This document shows, in pieces, positions 43,762 to 54,767 of a stretch of DNA of 64,000 nucleotides. The position numbers were made by a program, and so were the translations under genes. Each line of letters starts with the position of its first letter. The first letter of the stretch is position 1. Origin of the DNA: Mycoplasma anserisalpingitidis (GTDB lineage Bacteria; Bacillota_I; Bacilli_A; Mycoplasmatales; Metamycoplasmataceae); contig NZ_CP042295.1 in assembly GCF_007859615.1 (NCBI RefSeq), positions 434,001 through 498,000 of the forward strand, written 5' to 3'. A model generated the notes under the pieces. The model was given only the letters and a program-made list of their open reading frames with translations, was not told the origin of the DNA and searched no databases.

Positions 43762-43767
43762 TATAAT
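43762..43767 (+). promoter_or_regulatory. -10 box of the 500-aa lipoprotein gene, leaderless
   Basis: TATAAT, 7 nt, ATG 43775, with no Shine-Dalgarno sequence. Confidence 0.6.
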
Positions 43768-43774
43768 TAAAAGT

Positions 43775-45277
43775 ATGAAATCTAAACTATTATTTCTTTA
43801 TGGGCTAACTTCTTTGAGTTCAATACCAACGTTAATTTCAATAAGTTGTAATCAACAAAAAAACATCTTTGTTGAATCTTTTTCATATAAAAATTTCACT
43901 AAAAATCAGCTTATAACTCTTAATAATAAAACAGAATTTAGCTCAATTTTTAATCAAGTTGATTCAAAAAAAATAAATAAATTTATTAATAACCTAAAAG
44001 AAACTAATGAATACCAACAAATTGATTTTGATACTGTAATTAAGCAATATTCGGCAAGTGATTTAATTCACAATTCATTATTAAGTAGAAATAGAATTAT
44101 TAGTAGTTTATATCCTAATCAACAATTTATTCCTGAAATTCAACTAATAGTTTATGAAATTTTTGACAACTTTGATTACTATAAAAATATTTATCCAAAT
44201 TTAATAAATATTAAAAATATCAGAAGTATTAGTTATGCTCAAAATACTGAACAAATTTTTTATTTAGAAAATTTAATTGCTTTACACTTAAATAAATTTA
44301 ATATTGACAATAAGATTATAAATGTTAAACTAACAGAAATTAAATCAATTGAAAATAATACTGGCATAAGTTTTAAGGTGATATTAAACAACGAAATTAT
44401 AGAACAAGAATTCTACCTAAAAGGATTTTTTAGCTACAAAAACATTAATAAAAATTATAATTTTGAAGATACCGAAAATAATTTGAGATTTAATGAATAC
44501 TTATCAGAAATTAAGATAAATTTCACTGATAAAAAGTTTAATATTATAAACTTTGATTCACTAGTTGATAACCCTAAAAACTCTTATAACTTACTTGCGT
44601 TTGTTAAACTACTTACTGATTATTCTAATACTATTGAAATTGAAGTACCTGAATATAGAAAAAATATTGATAAAAGTTACGAATTAATTTTTAATCCTAA
44701 TAAAACTAGTTTAACTCAAAGCATGCATCAAGATTATTTTTTTACTGTTAAGGTTACAAAAATAGATGGTGAAGTTCAATATTTTGATTTCAACTCAATT
44801 AATTTTACAAATCACTACCACCTTTTTAATGGTTACAGAGATATGGATGATAAGCGTTATGCTTTTCCTTCTACTACTGTAATTAGCTTTGAAAACGATA
44901 TTAATGCTTTTGTTCAAACTAAAATAAATCAAGTAATTATTGATACATTTAATAAATTTGAAAATAGTCTTTTAGTTTTTAATAACAAAAAGATGAGTGA
45001 AATTGAAGCTTATGAATTCATAAAATATATGCCTGAAAGCATTAAATTTATTGAATTTGAAATCTACAGAGAAATAATCCAATATTTTCCAGTTACAACA
45101 TTAAAAAATTATCTTGCAGATATTAAATTAACTAACTTAACTTTGGATAAAAGTATTGCTGGAAAAATTTATTTTAATATCGATTTATTAAACAATCAAA
45201 AACAAAGTTTAATTGATGAAGAAACTAAAAAAATAACTTTTGAAATCGCGGGTTTCAAAGGATATAAAAACATATAA
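43775..45277 (+). CDS. Surface lipoprotein, 500 aa
   Basis: The N-terminal signal peptide (MKSKLLFLYGLTSLSS and following) ends in the lipobox LISISC with Cys25, so the mature protein should be lipid-anchored outside the membrane. The rest alternates helical and beta segments rich in Asn, Lys and aromatic residues (for example NFTNHYHLFNGYRDMDDKRY). There is no UGA Trp. I recognise no family. It is followed after 40 bp by secDF, which has its own -10-like sequence. Confidence 0.85.
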   Translation: MKSKLLFLYGLTSLSSIPTLISISCNQQKNIFVESFSYKNFTKNQLITLNNKTEFSSIFNQVDSKKINKFINNLKETNEYQQIDFDTVIKQYSASDLIHNSLLSRNRIISSLYPNQQFIPEIQLIVYEIFDNFDYYKNIYPNLINIKNIRSISYAQNTEQIFYLENLIALHLNKFNIDNKIINVKLTEIKSIENNTGISFKVILNNEIIEQEFYLKGFFSYKNINKNYNFEDTENNLRFNEYLSEIKINFTDKKFNIINFDSLVDNPKNSYNLLAFVKLLTDYSNTIEIEVPEYRKNIDKSYELIFNPNKTSLTQSMHQDYFFTVKVTKIDGEVQYFDFNSINFTNHYHLFNGYRDMDDKRYAFPSTTVISFENDINAFVQTKINQVIIDTFNKFENSLLVFNNKKMSEIEAYEFIKYMPESIKFIEFEIYREIIQYFPVTTLKNYLADIKLTNLTLDKSIAGKIYFNIDLLNNQKQSLIDEETKKITFEIAGFKGYKNI

Positions 45278-45317
45278 AACACTAACATAAATTAATTAAT
45301 ATGTTAATATTTATATT

Positions 45318-47891
45318 ATGAATAATAAAATAAAAGAATTCTTTAAATTAAATAATTGAAAAAGAATAACATTAACTATTTTAATATTTATCGCATCATT
45401 AGCGACCATAGTTTTTGGTGGTGTTTTTTTATCTACCAAAGGCTTGAAAAATTCTATCGAATATGGTTCAGGAATTCAAACTGTTGTTAAAGCACAAAAA
45501 CAAGGTAATGCAACAACTAATGATGAAACTAACAAGATAGCTGACTCAATTCATAATAGAATTAGTTCGAACCAATTTTCTGGTATTAGTGTGATTCCAA
45601 ACGAAAATGGAATAATCACAATAAATCAATCAGGTATTTTTACAGATGCACTTAAGGAAATTTACTCAAAAAATATCATAGATAAACCCTTAATTACTAT
45701 TACTGATATAGATGGAAAAATTCTTTTTAGAGATGGATTATTTAATATAAATGAAAATTTTGATAATAATGATCCTTATCGTTTTACTCCACCTTTTGAA
45801 AGTCAAAGTGCTAAGGCTGATTTAACTTCAAATGATGATAATTACATTACTCTTGAATATAAAAATTCAGAATCAAAACTTGAATTTAATAAAGCACTTC
45901 AATATATCCAAAGTAAAAATGATCCAAAAATCTTAATTTGAAAAAATTTAGATAAGCTATATGAATTAACTAAAAGATATTCAGCAGACTGAGAAGCTAG
46001 TGGAAACAATTTATACAACTTTGTCCATGTAGGAAATAAAGCTACTCAAGAAATCACTGATCCAGAAACTAATTCAAAGGTTACAAAACCAAGTGTTTTA
46101 AAATCTGCTGATTTTGATGCAGAACAATTTTTAATTGGTGTTGAACAAATTTCTTACTTCTCACAATATTCTTCATTTAAATTTAAACTATTAAACAATG
46201 ATTACAATTATGCAATGTCAATTAAAGATGACATCAACTATTCTTTATCAGACTACAAACTTGAATTAGTTTCAAGTTCTTACATTGATAATGATAACTC
46301 AAATTTAGCAATTATTGGTTTTGCAACATCATTAGTTTTAACAATTACTTTAGTTTCAGCTTTAATGATTGTTAATTATGGAATTCTAGGTGCTATTTCA
46401 ACTATTTCACTTGCTTTATATACAACTTTAGTTTTAATGATGTTCATCCTGCTTAGAGGTGATTACAGTCCTTTATTATCTCTTTCACTTATTACAGGAA
46501 TAATTTATGTAAGTAATATTCACATTCAAACATTCCAGAAAATAAAAAATAATCTTTATTCTGGTGACAGCGTTAAAAAAGCCTTTAGAAATGCAAACCG
46601 CGATACTTTACAACATTGTGTTGACTCAAATATAATCATTTTAATTGTTTCATTTATTTTATTTTACTTCGGGACTTCAAATATTAGAGAATTCTCAATT
46701 CCATTAATTATTACCATTGTAGCTGGACTTATTACTTCAATTCTAATTGTTAGAATTACTTCAAGTTTATTGGTCTCAACCGGATTCTTCGATAACAAAC
46801 AAAAATATTTCGGAATCAATTTATCCAAAGCTAATGCTAAATTAATGAATGATAAAATTACTAGATTTGATTTTGTTAAAACTTTTAAAATCTCTTCAAT
46901 AATTTTTGCGATAATTTTAGTAATTTCAATAATTGTTATTCTTTCAATTGCACTAGTTAAACATGAATTTTTCTTAGCGTTTAATACCACAAGTGATTTT
47001 GTTTCAGGTTCAACTTTAATTATTCAAAGTAATCCTATAACTCAAAATTACATCAGTTATGAAACTGCACAAAAAATAAATGAATTTATTTCAAATAACT
47101 CAGAATTACCTAAAGTTCAAGATTCACTAATTATGCTTAGCGAAAAAGAATCATTAAGCTACTTAATTAAAATGAATTTTGAAAGTCACTTTGATATTAC
47201 TAATTTAACAAATGAATTAAAAAATAATTTTGGAATTCTTAAATTAGATTATTTCACAACAAATAACGCCTTTAATCTAAATATTATTAGAGATACTTTT
47301 ATTAGCATTGGAATTATTTTAGTATTTATGATTTTCTACACACTAGTAAGAACAAATTGAGCTAACTTATTATCACTATTGATTTCAATAACTTTAATTA
47401 TTCTATTTACAATTTCTTTAATAAATCTTTTACATATTCAAATTAACACACAAGCGTTATTATTACTTTCAACAATATTTATTCTTTCATTAATTACGAT
47501 CTTCAATAATTTAATTAACACAAATGAAATAAGAAATTACTTATTTACAAATAAAAAAGCATTAACTCAAAAAGATTTAAGGGAGTTATACAATAAATCA
47601 GTTATTGCATTTATGAAACAAAACATTAAATTAATTTTTGTTGAAATTATTGCAATTATAATAATGTTTATTGTTTCATTTATGGGTACACTAAGTTCTT
47701 GAATACCTTTAATATTCTTAATTTCAATAATTTTAATTAATGCAATTATCTTATTTATTCTTCCTGGACTTTTATATTTCTTCAATAATATAAGAGAAAA
47801 AGGAATTCAAAGAAGAATCAATAGACGCTTTTGAGCAGTTAATAATCCTGAAGAACAAACCTTCAATGGTGTTAATGATTATACACACTAA
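45318..47891 (+). CDS. secDF: Protein translocase subunit SecDF (fused SecD and SecF)
   Basis: An 857-aa RND-type membrane protein that uses the ion gradient to complete Sec-dependent export. The N-terminal membrane helix (ITLTILIFIASLATIVFGGVFLS) is followed by a large external domain. The first six-helix group has FATSLVLTITLVSALMIVNYGILGA and LSLITGIIYVSNIHI. A second half starts with FKISSIIFAIILVISIIVILSI, an SGSTLIIQ block typical of SecF, and further helices. Several Trp are UGA. The mollicute pattern of one fused chain fits. The usual D5-type residues are poorly conserved. ATG 45318 lies 7 nt after TAATAT. Confidence 0.88.
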
Positions 47892-47894
47892 ATT

Positions 47895-47917
47895 ACAAGC
47901 TTTTGCTTGTTTTTTTA
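47895..47917 (+). terminator. Intrinsic terminator of secDF
   Basis: ACAAGC, loop TTTT, GCTTGT, T run, directly after the stop. Confidence 0.88.
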
Positions 47918-47952
47918 TTTTGAAATATATATAATTATTCAAAAGGAGGAAT

Positions 47953-48696
47953 ATGATTGAAATTAAAATCGGGCACACAAATAGATCTTTTAGAGATGGT
48001 GATAAATTCATTCAAGAAAAAATATACAACGCTTTTAATCATAAAATAGATTATAAAATACTTTCCAAATTTGATTTTGTTCCTAAACTAATTTCTGATG
48101 ATCAAAAATACTTAAAATATCAATGAATCGAAACAAATCAATTAACTTTTAACAAAGAAGTATTAATTCAGATAGCTAATAATTTTAAGACACTACATGA
48201 TTCAGAACTAATTTTTCCAAAAAACAATATTTCTCAAAGAATTAAGGAATACCTTAAAACTCTTAAAGAGAGAAACAACTCAATCAATGAACTTGATCCA
48301 TACTATAAAAGAATTTTAAAAATATTAAAAAACAGTGCTACAAATCGTCCATTACACAATGATTTATACAACCAAAACATTTTAGTTGACAAAAATAATA
48401 AAGTGTATTTCATTGATTGAGAATATGCAACTATGGGTGATAAACACTTTGACCTCGCTTACTTTATAACTGGTTCATATCTTAATGAAGAACAAGAACA
48501 AATCTTTTTAGAAGCTTACGATACATACTGAGAAGAATATCTAATTCAACAAAAAATATTAGTTTATTATCTAACAATTCTATGAAACAATGTTCAAATA
48601 CCTAAAGCATTTGATGATAGTGAATTATTCATCAAACTTAAAAAAACTGTTGAACTTTTTGATGAAAAAAAGAAAAACAACTCTTTTAGACGCTAA
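47953..48696 (+). CDS. LicA/choline kinase-like small-molecule phosphotransferase
   Basis: A 247-aa kinase of the APH/choline kinase fold. The catalytic loop is RPLHNDLYNQNILVD (about residues 131-145, HxDxxxxN type) and the metal-binding segment VYFIDWEYATMGDKHFDLAYF (Asp about 155), with UGA Trp. IDWEYA followed by DLA is characteristic of choline, ethanolamine or thiamine kinases of the LicA group. The N-terminal lobe (KIGHTNRSFRDGDKF) has the glycine-loop-like pattern GxTN. The substrate is uncertain. AAAGGAGG precedes ATG 47953. The stop codon sits in the loop of its terminator. Confidence 0.8.
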
Positions 48697-48710
48697 TGCG
48701 TCTTTTTTTA
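48688..48710 (+). terminator. Intrinsic terminator overlapping the LicA-like stop codon
   Basis: AGACGC, loop TAAT (contains the TAA stop), GCGTCT, T run. Confidence 0.85.
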
Positions 48711-48782
48711 TGGAAAAATAGTTTCATAGCAACTAAAAGCAAATATTTCTATACAATTTAAATATAACTAATTGGAGGAATT

Positions 48783-49436
48783 ATGAAATTTAAATTAAAA
48801 AACCTATTAATTGGGGGGGTCCTTACTTCAATGATGCCTCTTGTTGCTCTTTCTGCTTCTTGTGGTAAAAAAGAGAATAAGGAAGAAAGCAAAGATCAAA
48901 ATGAAGATCAAGGTAAAAATACTAGTAAAGAAGAAGTTGTTTCAGTTTTAAAAATAGATTTAACAAAATTGCAAAACGGAGCAACTATAGACTTTAAATC
49001 ATTAAATTCTGAAACTAAATACAAATTAGAACTTGTTGATAAAGAATCTTTAATCGCTTTCTTAAGTGATTCAGCTAACTATAGATTATACTTTGATTCA
49101 TATAAGAAAAAAGATAAACTTCCAGAAGGATTTACTTCTTACCAAGAAGTAACTACATCTGAAAAAGACTTTAATTTAAGAAAAACAGTAATGAAAATTT
49201 ATTCAGATATGAAAAATCTTAAAGATTCATACTTTAGTGCTCCTATTGCTGAAGAATCTCTAACCGATTCAAACAACAAATACTACAGACAACCAGATAA
49301 ACGTGTAAAATACACACTTTCAGAAGATAAAACAACAGTTACAATGAAATTTTATGAAACTACAGGTAGTATCGATGAAAAAACTTTAGACATTGATAAA
49401 AATGCTGAATTTACATTAGAAATTAAAATTAAATAA
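48783..49436 (+). CDS. Lipoprotein, 217 aa, with G7 tract in the signal peptide
   Basis: The signal peptide ends in the lipobox ALSASC with Cys27, followed by a charged linker (KKENKEESKDQNEDQGKN). The remaining ~160 residues include TIDFKSLNSETKYKLELVD and a C-terminal beta-rich segment (TVTMKFYETTGSID). No family is recognised. TTGGAGGAATT precedes ATG. A run of seven G (48813-48819) within codons 11-13, very unusual in this AT-rich genome, could change length by slippage and switch the gene off. As written the frame is on. Confidence 0.85.
   Translation: MKFKLKNLLIGGVLTSMMPLVALSASCGKKENKEESKDQNEDQGKNTSKEEVVSVLKIDLTKLQNGATIDFKSLNSETKYKLELVDKESLIAFLSDSANYRLYFDSYKKKDKLPEGFTSYQEVTTSEKDFNLRKTVMKIYSDMKNLKDSYFSAPIAEESLTDSNNKYYRQPDKRVKYTLSEDKTTVTMKFYETTGSIDEKTLDIDKNAEFTLEIKIK
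48813..48819 (+). repeat. G7 homopolymer inside the lipoprotein signal sequence
   Basis: Seven consecutive G immediately after ATT in the hydrophobic core codons. One base gained or lost would stop translation early. It is the longest G run I noticed in the window. Confidence 0.8.
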
Positions 49437-49445
49437 TAATTGTAT

Positions 49446-49473
49446 AAAGTTGACTTAATGTCAACTTTTTTTG
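49446..49473 (+). terminator. Intrinsic terminator of the 217-aa lipoprotein gene
   Basis: AAAGTTGAC, loop TTAAT, GTCAACTTT, T run. Confidence 0.88.
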
Positions 49474-49677
49474 TAAAACAATAGTCATGAACAAAAAATA
49501 CAAATGATTTATCTATTTTATTAAATATTGCTGAATGAATTAATGTATATAAGACTAGTTTGCTTGTTTTACTTTATGATGTTAAAATTAGATATTAATA
49601 CACATTTTTCAAGAAAACGTTTCTTTTTTTTTTTTTTTTTAGGATTGAATTGAAAATTAAAAAAATACAACACTAAA
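49474..49677. repeat. Gene-free stretch with a T17 homopolymer (49624-49640)
   Basis: No coding signal. The tract C-T17 has the same form and length as the T17 in front of the gene at 51289, but no TATAAT or start codon follows before the IS30-type left end at 49678. It may be the remains of a switchable promoter cut off by the insertion. Confidence 0.5.
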
Positions 49678-51001
49678 TAAACTAGGACAACGAAAGTTGA
49701 CAAAAAAATATTTTAAGACATCATTGCAAATTGCTTTGGTGTTTTTCAATTTAAATTTGATTGTATTCTTTCATTATTATAATAATTTATAAATTTTTTT
49801 ATTTCATCATTTAACATTTTTAACGTGTATTAAAACTAAAGAAAAACACTTGCCAAACAATCATTATTTAATAAAAAATTCTGAAGAAGAAATCAGAATT
49901 CTTCATTCAAAAGTTATAAATACTAGATTACTCAAAGCGAATCAAATGAACATTCTTCATTTGAATGAATGTCTAAGATTATTTAAAGAAGGAAAGAATT
50001 TTTCTCAAGTTTCAGAAATGATTGGATTTCAAACACACACCATTAAAAAGTTATTGAAAATTTCAACAACAAATCAGGGTGATTTTGTTAAGAAATATAA
50101 AAAAGTTTGTCGCAACTGTGATCAATATATTAATTATGTAAACTACATTGATTTCCAATTAATTGCTGAACATCTTATGCTTTATAAGTCTAAAAGAACA
50201 AGACTTCATTCAAAGACTATTCAAAATAAATGAAGAGATTTTATTAGATTTTGAAAATCTGAAGTTAGTTATTATAGGAAAAATAGATTCAATAAAGATT
50301 TTACAAAAAGAGCAATCAAAGTTTCAGCTAAAGCTCTTGTTAATAAATTTAAGAACCTATTTCCTAACAGTTTCTGTCCTACTCCTAGCGCTGTATATAA
50401 GTGCTTAAAGTCAAATCAGTTTAATTTATCTATAGATATTTTGCTCTTTCTTTCTGTAGGAAAATATCACAAAAAAACTAAAAAAGTTCAAAAAAGTTCT
50501 CTTAAAAATGCTGTTAGTATTCACCAAAGACCTGATGAGGCCAACCATAGATTAGAGGAAGGTCATTTTGAGCTTGACACTGTGATTGGACAAAGCAAGG
50601 ATAAGAATTGTTTGGTAACTTTATTAGATAGAAAAACTAGAAAACTTTATGTAATATTAGCACGCAAAACTTCTGAGTCAGTTAAAGATGCTTTACTCAA
50701 AATGATTAAAATTAATTCAATAAAAATAACAACATTAACTGTTGATAATGGCTCCGAGAACGTGCGCTTGCACGAAGTTATTTCTAACAACAATTTATTT
50801 AAATGTGATGCATATTGTTCATATCAAAAAGGCTCAATAGAGAATATCCACAGACACATTAGAAGATTTATTCCTAAAGGTGTTTCCATGGATAAATTCA
50901 CAAATAAACAGATTTATGCGATGAGCAAAAGAATTAATGAATATTTAACACTCATTAATCAATAGTTTTACTAAAAATTTTAAAAATCGGTCATGACCGA
51001 T
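49678..51001 (+). mobile_element. IS30-family insertion sequence (right end uncertain)
   Basis: The left part starts at TAAACTAGGACAACGAAAG (49678), a sequence found again as a solo copy at 63686. The transposase gene fills most of the element. A matching inverted repeat at the right end is not seen; the region ends in a perfect 16-bp palindrome ATCGGTCATGACCGAT (50986-51001), where a 127-bp duplication also begins. Either the right end is lost or the assembly join has replaced it. Confidence 0.6.
49850..50965 (+). CDS. IS30-family DDE transposase
   Basis: The frame is open from about 49829 to TAA 50963-50965 with UGA Trp (371 aa from TTG 49850). Catalytic motifs of IS30 are in order: Asp in EEGHFELDTVIG (about 243), Asp in TLTVDNGSE (about 297) and Glu in YQKGSIENIHRHIRRFIPKG (about 329), the last a strong family signature. 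The N-terminal half has a helix-turn-helix (LRLFKEGKNFSQVSEMIGF and following). The start is unclear: no ATG with a ribosome site; TTG 49850 or ATT 49829 are possible, and a frameshifted start cannot be excluded. Related IS in mycoplasmas include IS1630. Confidence 0.82.
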
Positions 51002-51242
51002 TCTTTTGGTGTGCTTTTTTATATAAAAAAGCATTATAATTATATAAATTGAAGCACTAACGTACTTCAAGGACTTTGATTAAAATGCTTTGTTAAATGA
51101 CTTTTCTATTTCATAGGTCATGACCGATTCTTTTGGTGTGCTTTTTTATATAAAAAAGCATTATAATTATATAAATTGAAGCACTAACGTACTTCAAGGA
51201 CTTTGATTAAAATGCTTTGTTAAATGACTTTTCTATTTCATA
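50989..51242. repeat. Exact 127-bp tandem duplication (copy 1 50989-51115, copy 2 51116-51242)
   Basis: Both copies are identical and bounded by mismatches on both sides. Each contains a TGACCGA half palindrome, the hairpin GCTTTTTTATATAAAAAAGC, and TTGAAG / CTTCAA around a short loop. There is no gene in this stretch. See the other 127-bp duplications. Confidence 0.95.
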
Positions 51243-51251
51243 TTTTTTTTC

Positions 51252-51282
51252 TTTTTTTTTTTTTTTTTAAGCATTATATAAT
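51252..51282 (+). promoter_or_regulatory. Leaderless promoter with T17 tract, likely length-variable
   Basis: T17 at 51252-51268 lies where the -35/spacer belongs; TATAAT (51277-51282) follows, then 6 nt and ATG 51289. Length changes in such tracts switch variable surface genes in other mycoplasmas. The paralogue at 60.6 kb has only about T8 at this place. Confidence 0.65.
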
Positions 51283-51288
51283 TAAATT

Positions 51289-54081
51289 ATGAGATTATTC
51301 GCACATATAAAAATTAAAAAGAATTACAGAAATTTTATAGATTTATTAAATTTGATTGATAAAACAAAATTTATCAATGATAAGAAAATAGATATTGAAA
51401 AATTTGATGATATTTTGTTATCAATAAACAAAAATAATAAAAAGATTAATATAAATTTATTTATTCAATCAATTGATTTTTTAATATTATTAAACTCTTT
51501 AGGATATTTAGAAATAAACTTACTAAAATTTAAGCATTTAATTGACTACAGTTTTACTAAATTACAAAAAACAATTAATAAAAATACTCAATCAGATAAG
51601 TTAAAGAAAAAAATTAATGAATTTAATTTTCTTGTAAATTCAGTTCTTTTATTCAAAGAAGAAAAAGAATATAAAGAATATTGCAAGATTGTTGATCAAA
51701 CTATAAAAGTCTTTAATAATTTATTAAAATCAAACATAAATTTAAGTTCAAAAAAAATAAGCAAAAAAACTAAATTTATTTTAATAATTGCTAGTTCTGT
51801 TTTAGGATTTATAGCAGTTTCATCTGCTTTAATTATTCCAACAACACTACATATATTAAATAAAGATAAGACTAAAGAAAACAAAACAGTACCTTGAACT
51901 GAATTACAACCTTCAATTAAAGTTAAATACAACTTATATAAATTGAAAAATATTCCTTGAAGTTTTCATAATCGAATCAATGATAATATAACAAATAAAA
52001 CTGAAGAAAAATTAAATATTCTAGATGAACAATTTGCAAAAAATAGTGATTTAAATATAAAATGAGTACAAATATCAAATTATTATGATGAATCATCTCT
52101 AGATTTAAGAGGAGATTATAAAAGAAAATTAGAAAATTTATTTAATTCAAAAAAAGATATTGATACACTAATATCTCAAATAATAGATTTAAATAAAGAA
52201 TACAAGAATAATATTGAAAAATATTATGAAGATATTTTTTTATATTTCAATAAATATACTAAACCAACTCATAATTTATTAAATAAATCTTTATTAGTAA
52301 ATAAAGTTTACGAGGAAACATCAAATATTATTGTTGATAGTATTATTAAAGAATTTAACTATGAATTTGTAAATAATTATGATATTTATCAAAAAAATTC
52401 TTTTGAACATCTAAAAAGCTTTTACAGTGATATTAACAAATTTATTGATCTAATAAATAAACATTCTTTATTTGTAAAAGATCTTAAATTAAGATATCTT
52501 CCTACAGAAGATGATACTAATGAAATTAAAAAAATATTCAATGATTTTAGAAATGAACAAAATAGTAATTTTGATATTTACATTATTAAAACAATACAAA
52601 ATTATATTGATTATTTTAGCAAGGGTAATTTCTTCCCTTTGATTGTCGAACGTTTAACATATTTCAAAAACAACTTTGATTTTGCTATTAAAGAACATAC
52701 TATGCAATGATTTATTACCAAAGACAAAAAATACACATTAAATCCGGGTAATGCTGAAAACATTGAATGAAGACTACCATATATGCGAGATAGTATATAT
52801 GGTCTTATTGTATTAAATAGTGAATATATCATTAGTTGATTAAAAAATTATGATGAGTGATTATGAGTAATAAACAATGATGAAAAAATCGGTAAAATTA
52901 ATTTAGAAAATGTTAACGCATTTAATCACTATAAAGATTTTAAAAATGAATTTATTGCTAACGAGTTTAAAGATTATGAAAACTTTTATATTAATGTAAT
53001 AGGCTGAAAAAGAGATTTTTACGAAGATGAAATATTAAAAAATCTTTATGAAATATTAATAAAAATTTATGGTGAAGATAACTTCAAAATTAATGACTGA
53101 AATTCAGAAATTAATTTTAGTGATAATCCATACATTCCAAATAATTTTGATTTTGATTTATACAAAAAATATTTAAATAATAGCATTGATAGTGCTGAAG
53201 TTTCGCGACCTATTATTTATGATTTACTTACTGAACAACCTAATTATTTTTCTGATTTTCAACAGAATTCACTTTGGGGTTTAAAACTAAAAAATAAATT
53301 TGTTTATAAAGAGATTAATATTGATAAAAATTATGATTTTCCCGGTATTAATAAATTAACCAAAACCAAATATGGTAGTATCGATTTTGATAATTATGAA
53401 GATAAAGAAACTACAAGAAGGCAATTCATTCAATGACGCAAAAATTGAGAAAAATTATTAAGTAAATTTATCTCTAAAAATTGAAATCAAAAACAAATCA
53501 TTTTAGCACTATCTTTTTATATCAATTCTAATGTTATGTATATGTATAATAATACTGAAAGAAGCTTTAATACTGACGGTAATAATTTTTATAATCCTGC
53601 TTCACTTTTTGAAACTGATAGAACGCTTCAATGCTATGGATACAGTCAAAATCTTTCATTAGCTCTTACCCTACTTAATATTCCAGTAAGGATAATTACA
53701 GGTGAAACGTTTAGCGACACACAAAATCCATTAGTAAGTAGTGGTGGACACGCTTGAAATGAAGTATTTATTGATAATAAATGAGTAAGTGTAGATTTAA
53801 CTTTTGCTGACTACTACGAAAGCTGAAGTAATTTTAATAGTGAGTTAAATTTAGAAGAGATATTTTTAGATAGAGATAGTGGGAGTCGTACTATGTTTAG
53901 ATTAGATTTCTTAAGCTATATCACAACAATCATAAAATATCTAAACAAAGATGAAAATGGTAATTATGTTCATAACTATGTAGATCTACCAACTCATTAC
54001 AGTACTAATCCTGAAACTGAACTTAAATGAGAAAATATGCTTCCACTTTTAAGAAAACAATATAAAACTAATCAATATTAA
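51289..54081 (+). CDS. Transglutaminase-like membrane protein, 930 aa (full length)
   Basis: Read through many UGA Trp codons to TAA 54079-54081. The first ~160 residues are Lys/Asn-rich helices, probably inside the cell. One membrane helix follows (about 163-190, FILIIASSVLGFIAVSSALI). The long external part ends in a transglutaminase/cysteine-protease domain with the triad Cys782 (TLQCYGYSQ), His821 (SGGHAWNEV) and Asp836 (VSVDLTFADY). Paralogues in this window start at 60758 (same length) and before position 1. A leaderless promoter with a T17 tract precedes it. Possible roles are cleavage of surface or host proteins or cross-linking; I see no basis to decide. Confidence 0.8.
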
Positions 54082-54102
54082 CACCTTTTTGGTGTTTTTA
54101 TT
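54080..54102 (+). terminator. Intrinsic terminator of the 51289 gene
   Basis: AACACC, loop TTTTT, GGTGTT, T-rich tail; it begins within the stop codon. Confidence 0.75.
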
Positions 54103-54124
54103 TGTCTCAATTAAATAATAATAA

Positions 54125-54151
54125 TAAAAATAAAACTCCCGCTTTAACAGG
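54125..54151 (-). terminator. Minus-strand terminator-like hairpin
   Basis: On the minus strand AACTCC, loop, GGAGTT, then a T-rich tail. No intact minus-strand gene ends here, so it may belong to the decayed genes to the right. Confidence 0.5.
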
Positions 54152-54379
54152 AGTTATTGAAGAATTTTACTTTTGTGATTATAAAAAATAGAATTAAAAG
54201 TTTGAATAAGATTAGCTAACAAAAAATCCAAACAATTTTTATCACATTTTGAAAAATTACATATTTATTATAACACAAAAATCATTATCTAATATATTTA
54301 TTTTTGTTTTTATTGTGCTGACTTTTAGATTTTTATAGCACAATTAAAACATATTAAATCTATTTTGTTTAATTCTGAT

Positions 54380-54600
54380 TTTGATAAATAGCACTAATTT
54401 AAAAGCAGAACTTAAATAGGTAAATATGCTAGCAATTATACGTAAACAATATAAAACTTGAATAATTAATTGTCTTAGGATAGTTCTTATTATTATTTTC
54501 GATAATTAATACTTACAACATTACTAAAAAACATTCAAATATGAAAAAAGGTATCGAATTGCTTAATATTCCTATTCGCATTTCTCCTGCTTTTATGTAT
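54380..54600 (+). pseudogene. Decayed 3' fragments of a transglutaminase-like gene
   Basis: 54405-54470 reads like ELK-(stop)-VNMLAIIRKQYKT, matching the C-terminus ELKWENMLPLLRKQYKT of the 930-aa proteins. 54540-54585 reads LLNIPIRISPAFM, matching LLNIPVRI near the catalytic Cys. The order is disturbed and stops are present. A related decayed stretch lies at 30.9 kb. Confidence 0.55.
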
Positions 54601-54602
54601 AA

Positions 54603-54624
54603 AAAACATCTACTATAAAAGTAG
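54603..54624 (-). terminator. Minus-strand intrinsic terminator
   Basis: CATCTACT, loop, AGTAGATG; on the minus strand a T run follows. The stem is the same as in the pgk terminator. It probably ended the gene whose remnant is at 54680-54763. Confidence 0.6.
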
Positions 54625-54679
54625 ATGCTTTAACATAGTCTTGTTTTACCTTTTAAAACAACTAATAATTTAAGGTATT

Positions 54680-54763
54680 TTATTTCTTAACATAAAATGT
54701 AGCTTTTCCCTTACCATATCTTGTTATATATCCTTCTTCTATTAATTGTTTAAGCAATATAAT
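54680..54763 (-). pseudogene. C-terminal remnant of a winged-helix protein
   Basis: A 27-residue end LLKQLIEEGYITRYGKGKATFYVKK and stop TAA survive. The pattern (LIEEGYI.R.GKGKATFY) is the last wing of many RecG-like or AlbA-type ATP-binding regulators. An in-frame stop lies directly upstream, so the rest is lost. Confidence 0.45.
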
Positions 54764-54767
54764 TTAA

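Noticed and set aside
50986-51180. A repeat array or CRISPR-like structure made of the two 127-bp copies
   Set aside because: Only two identical units with no spacers; the same offset elsewhere points to an assembly join.
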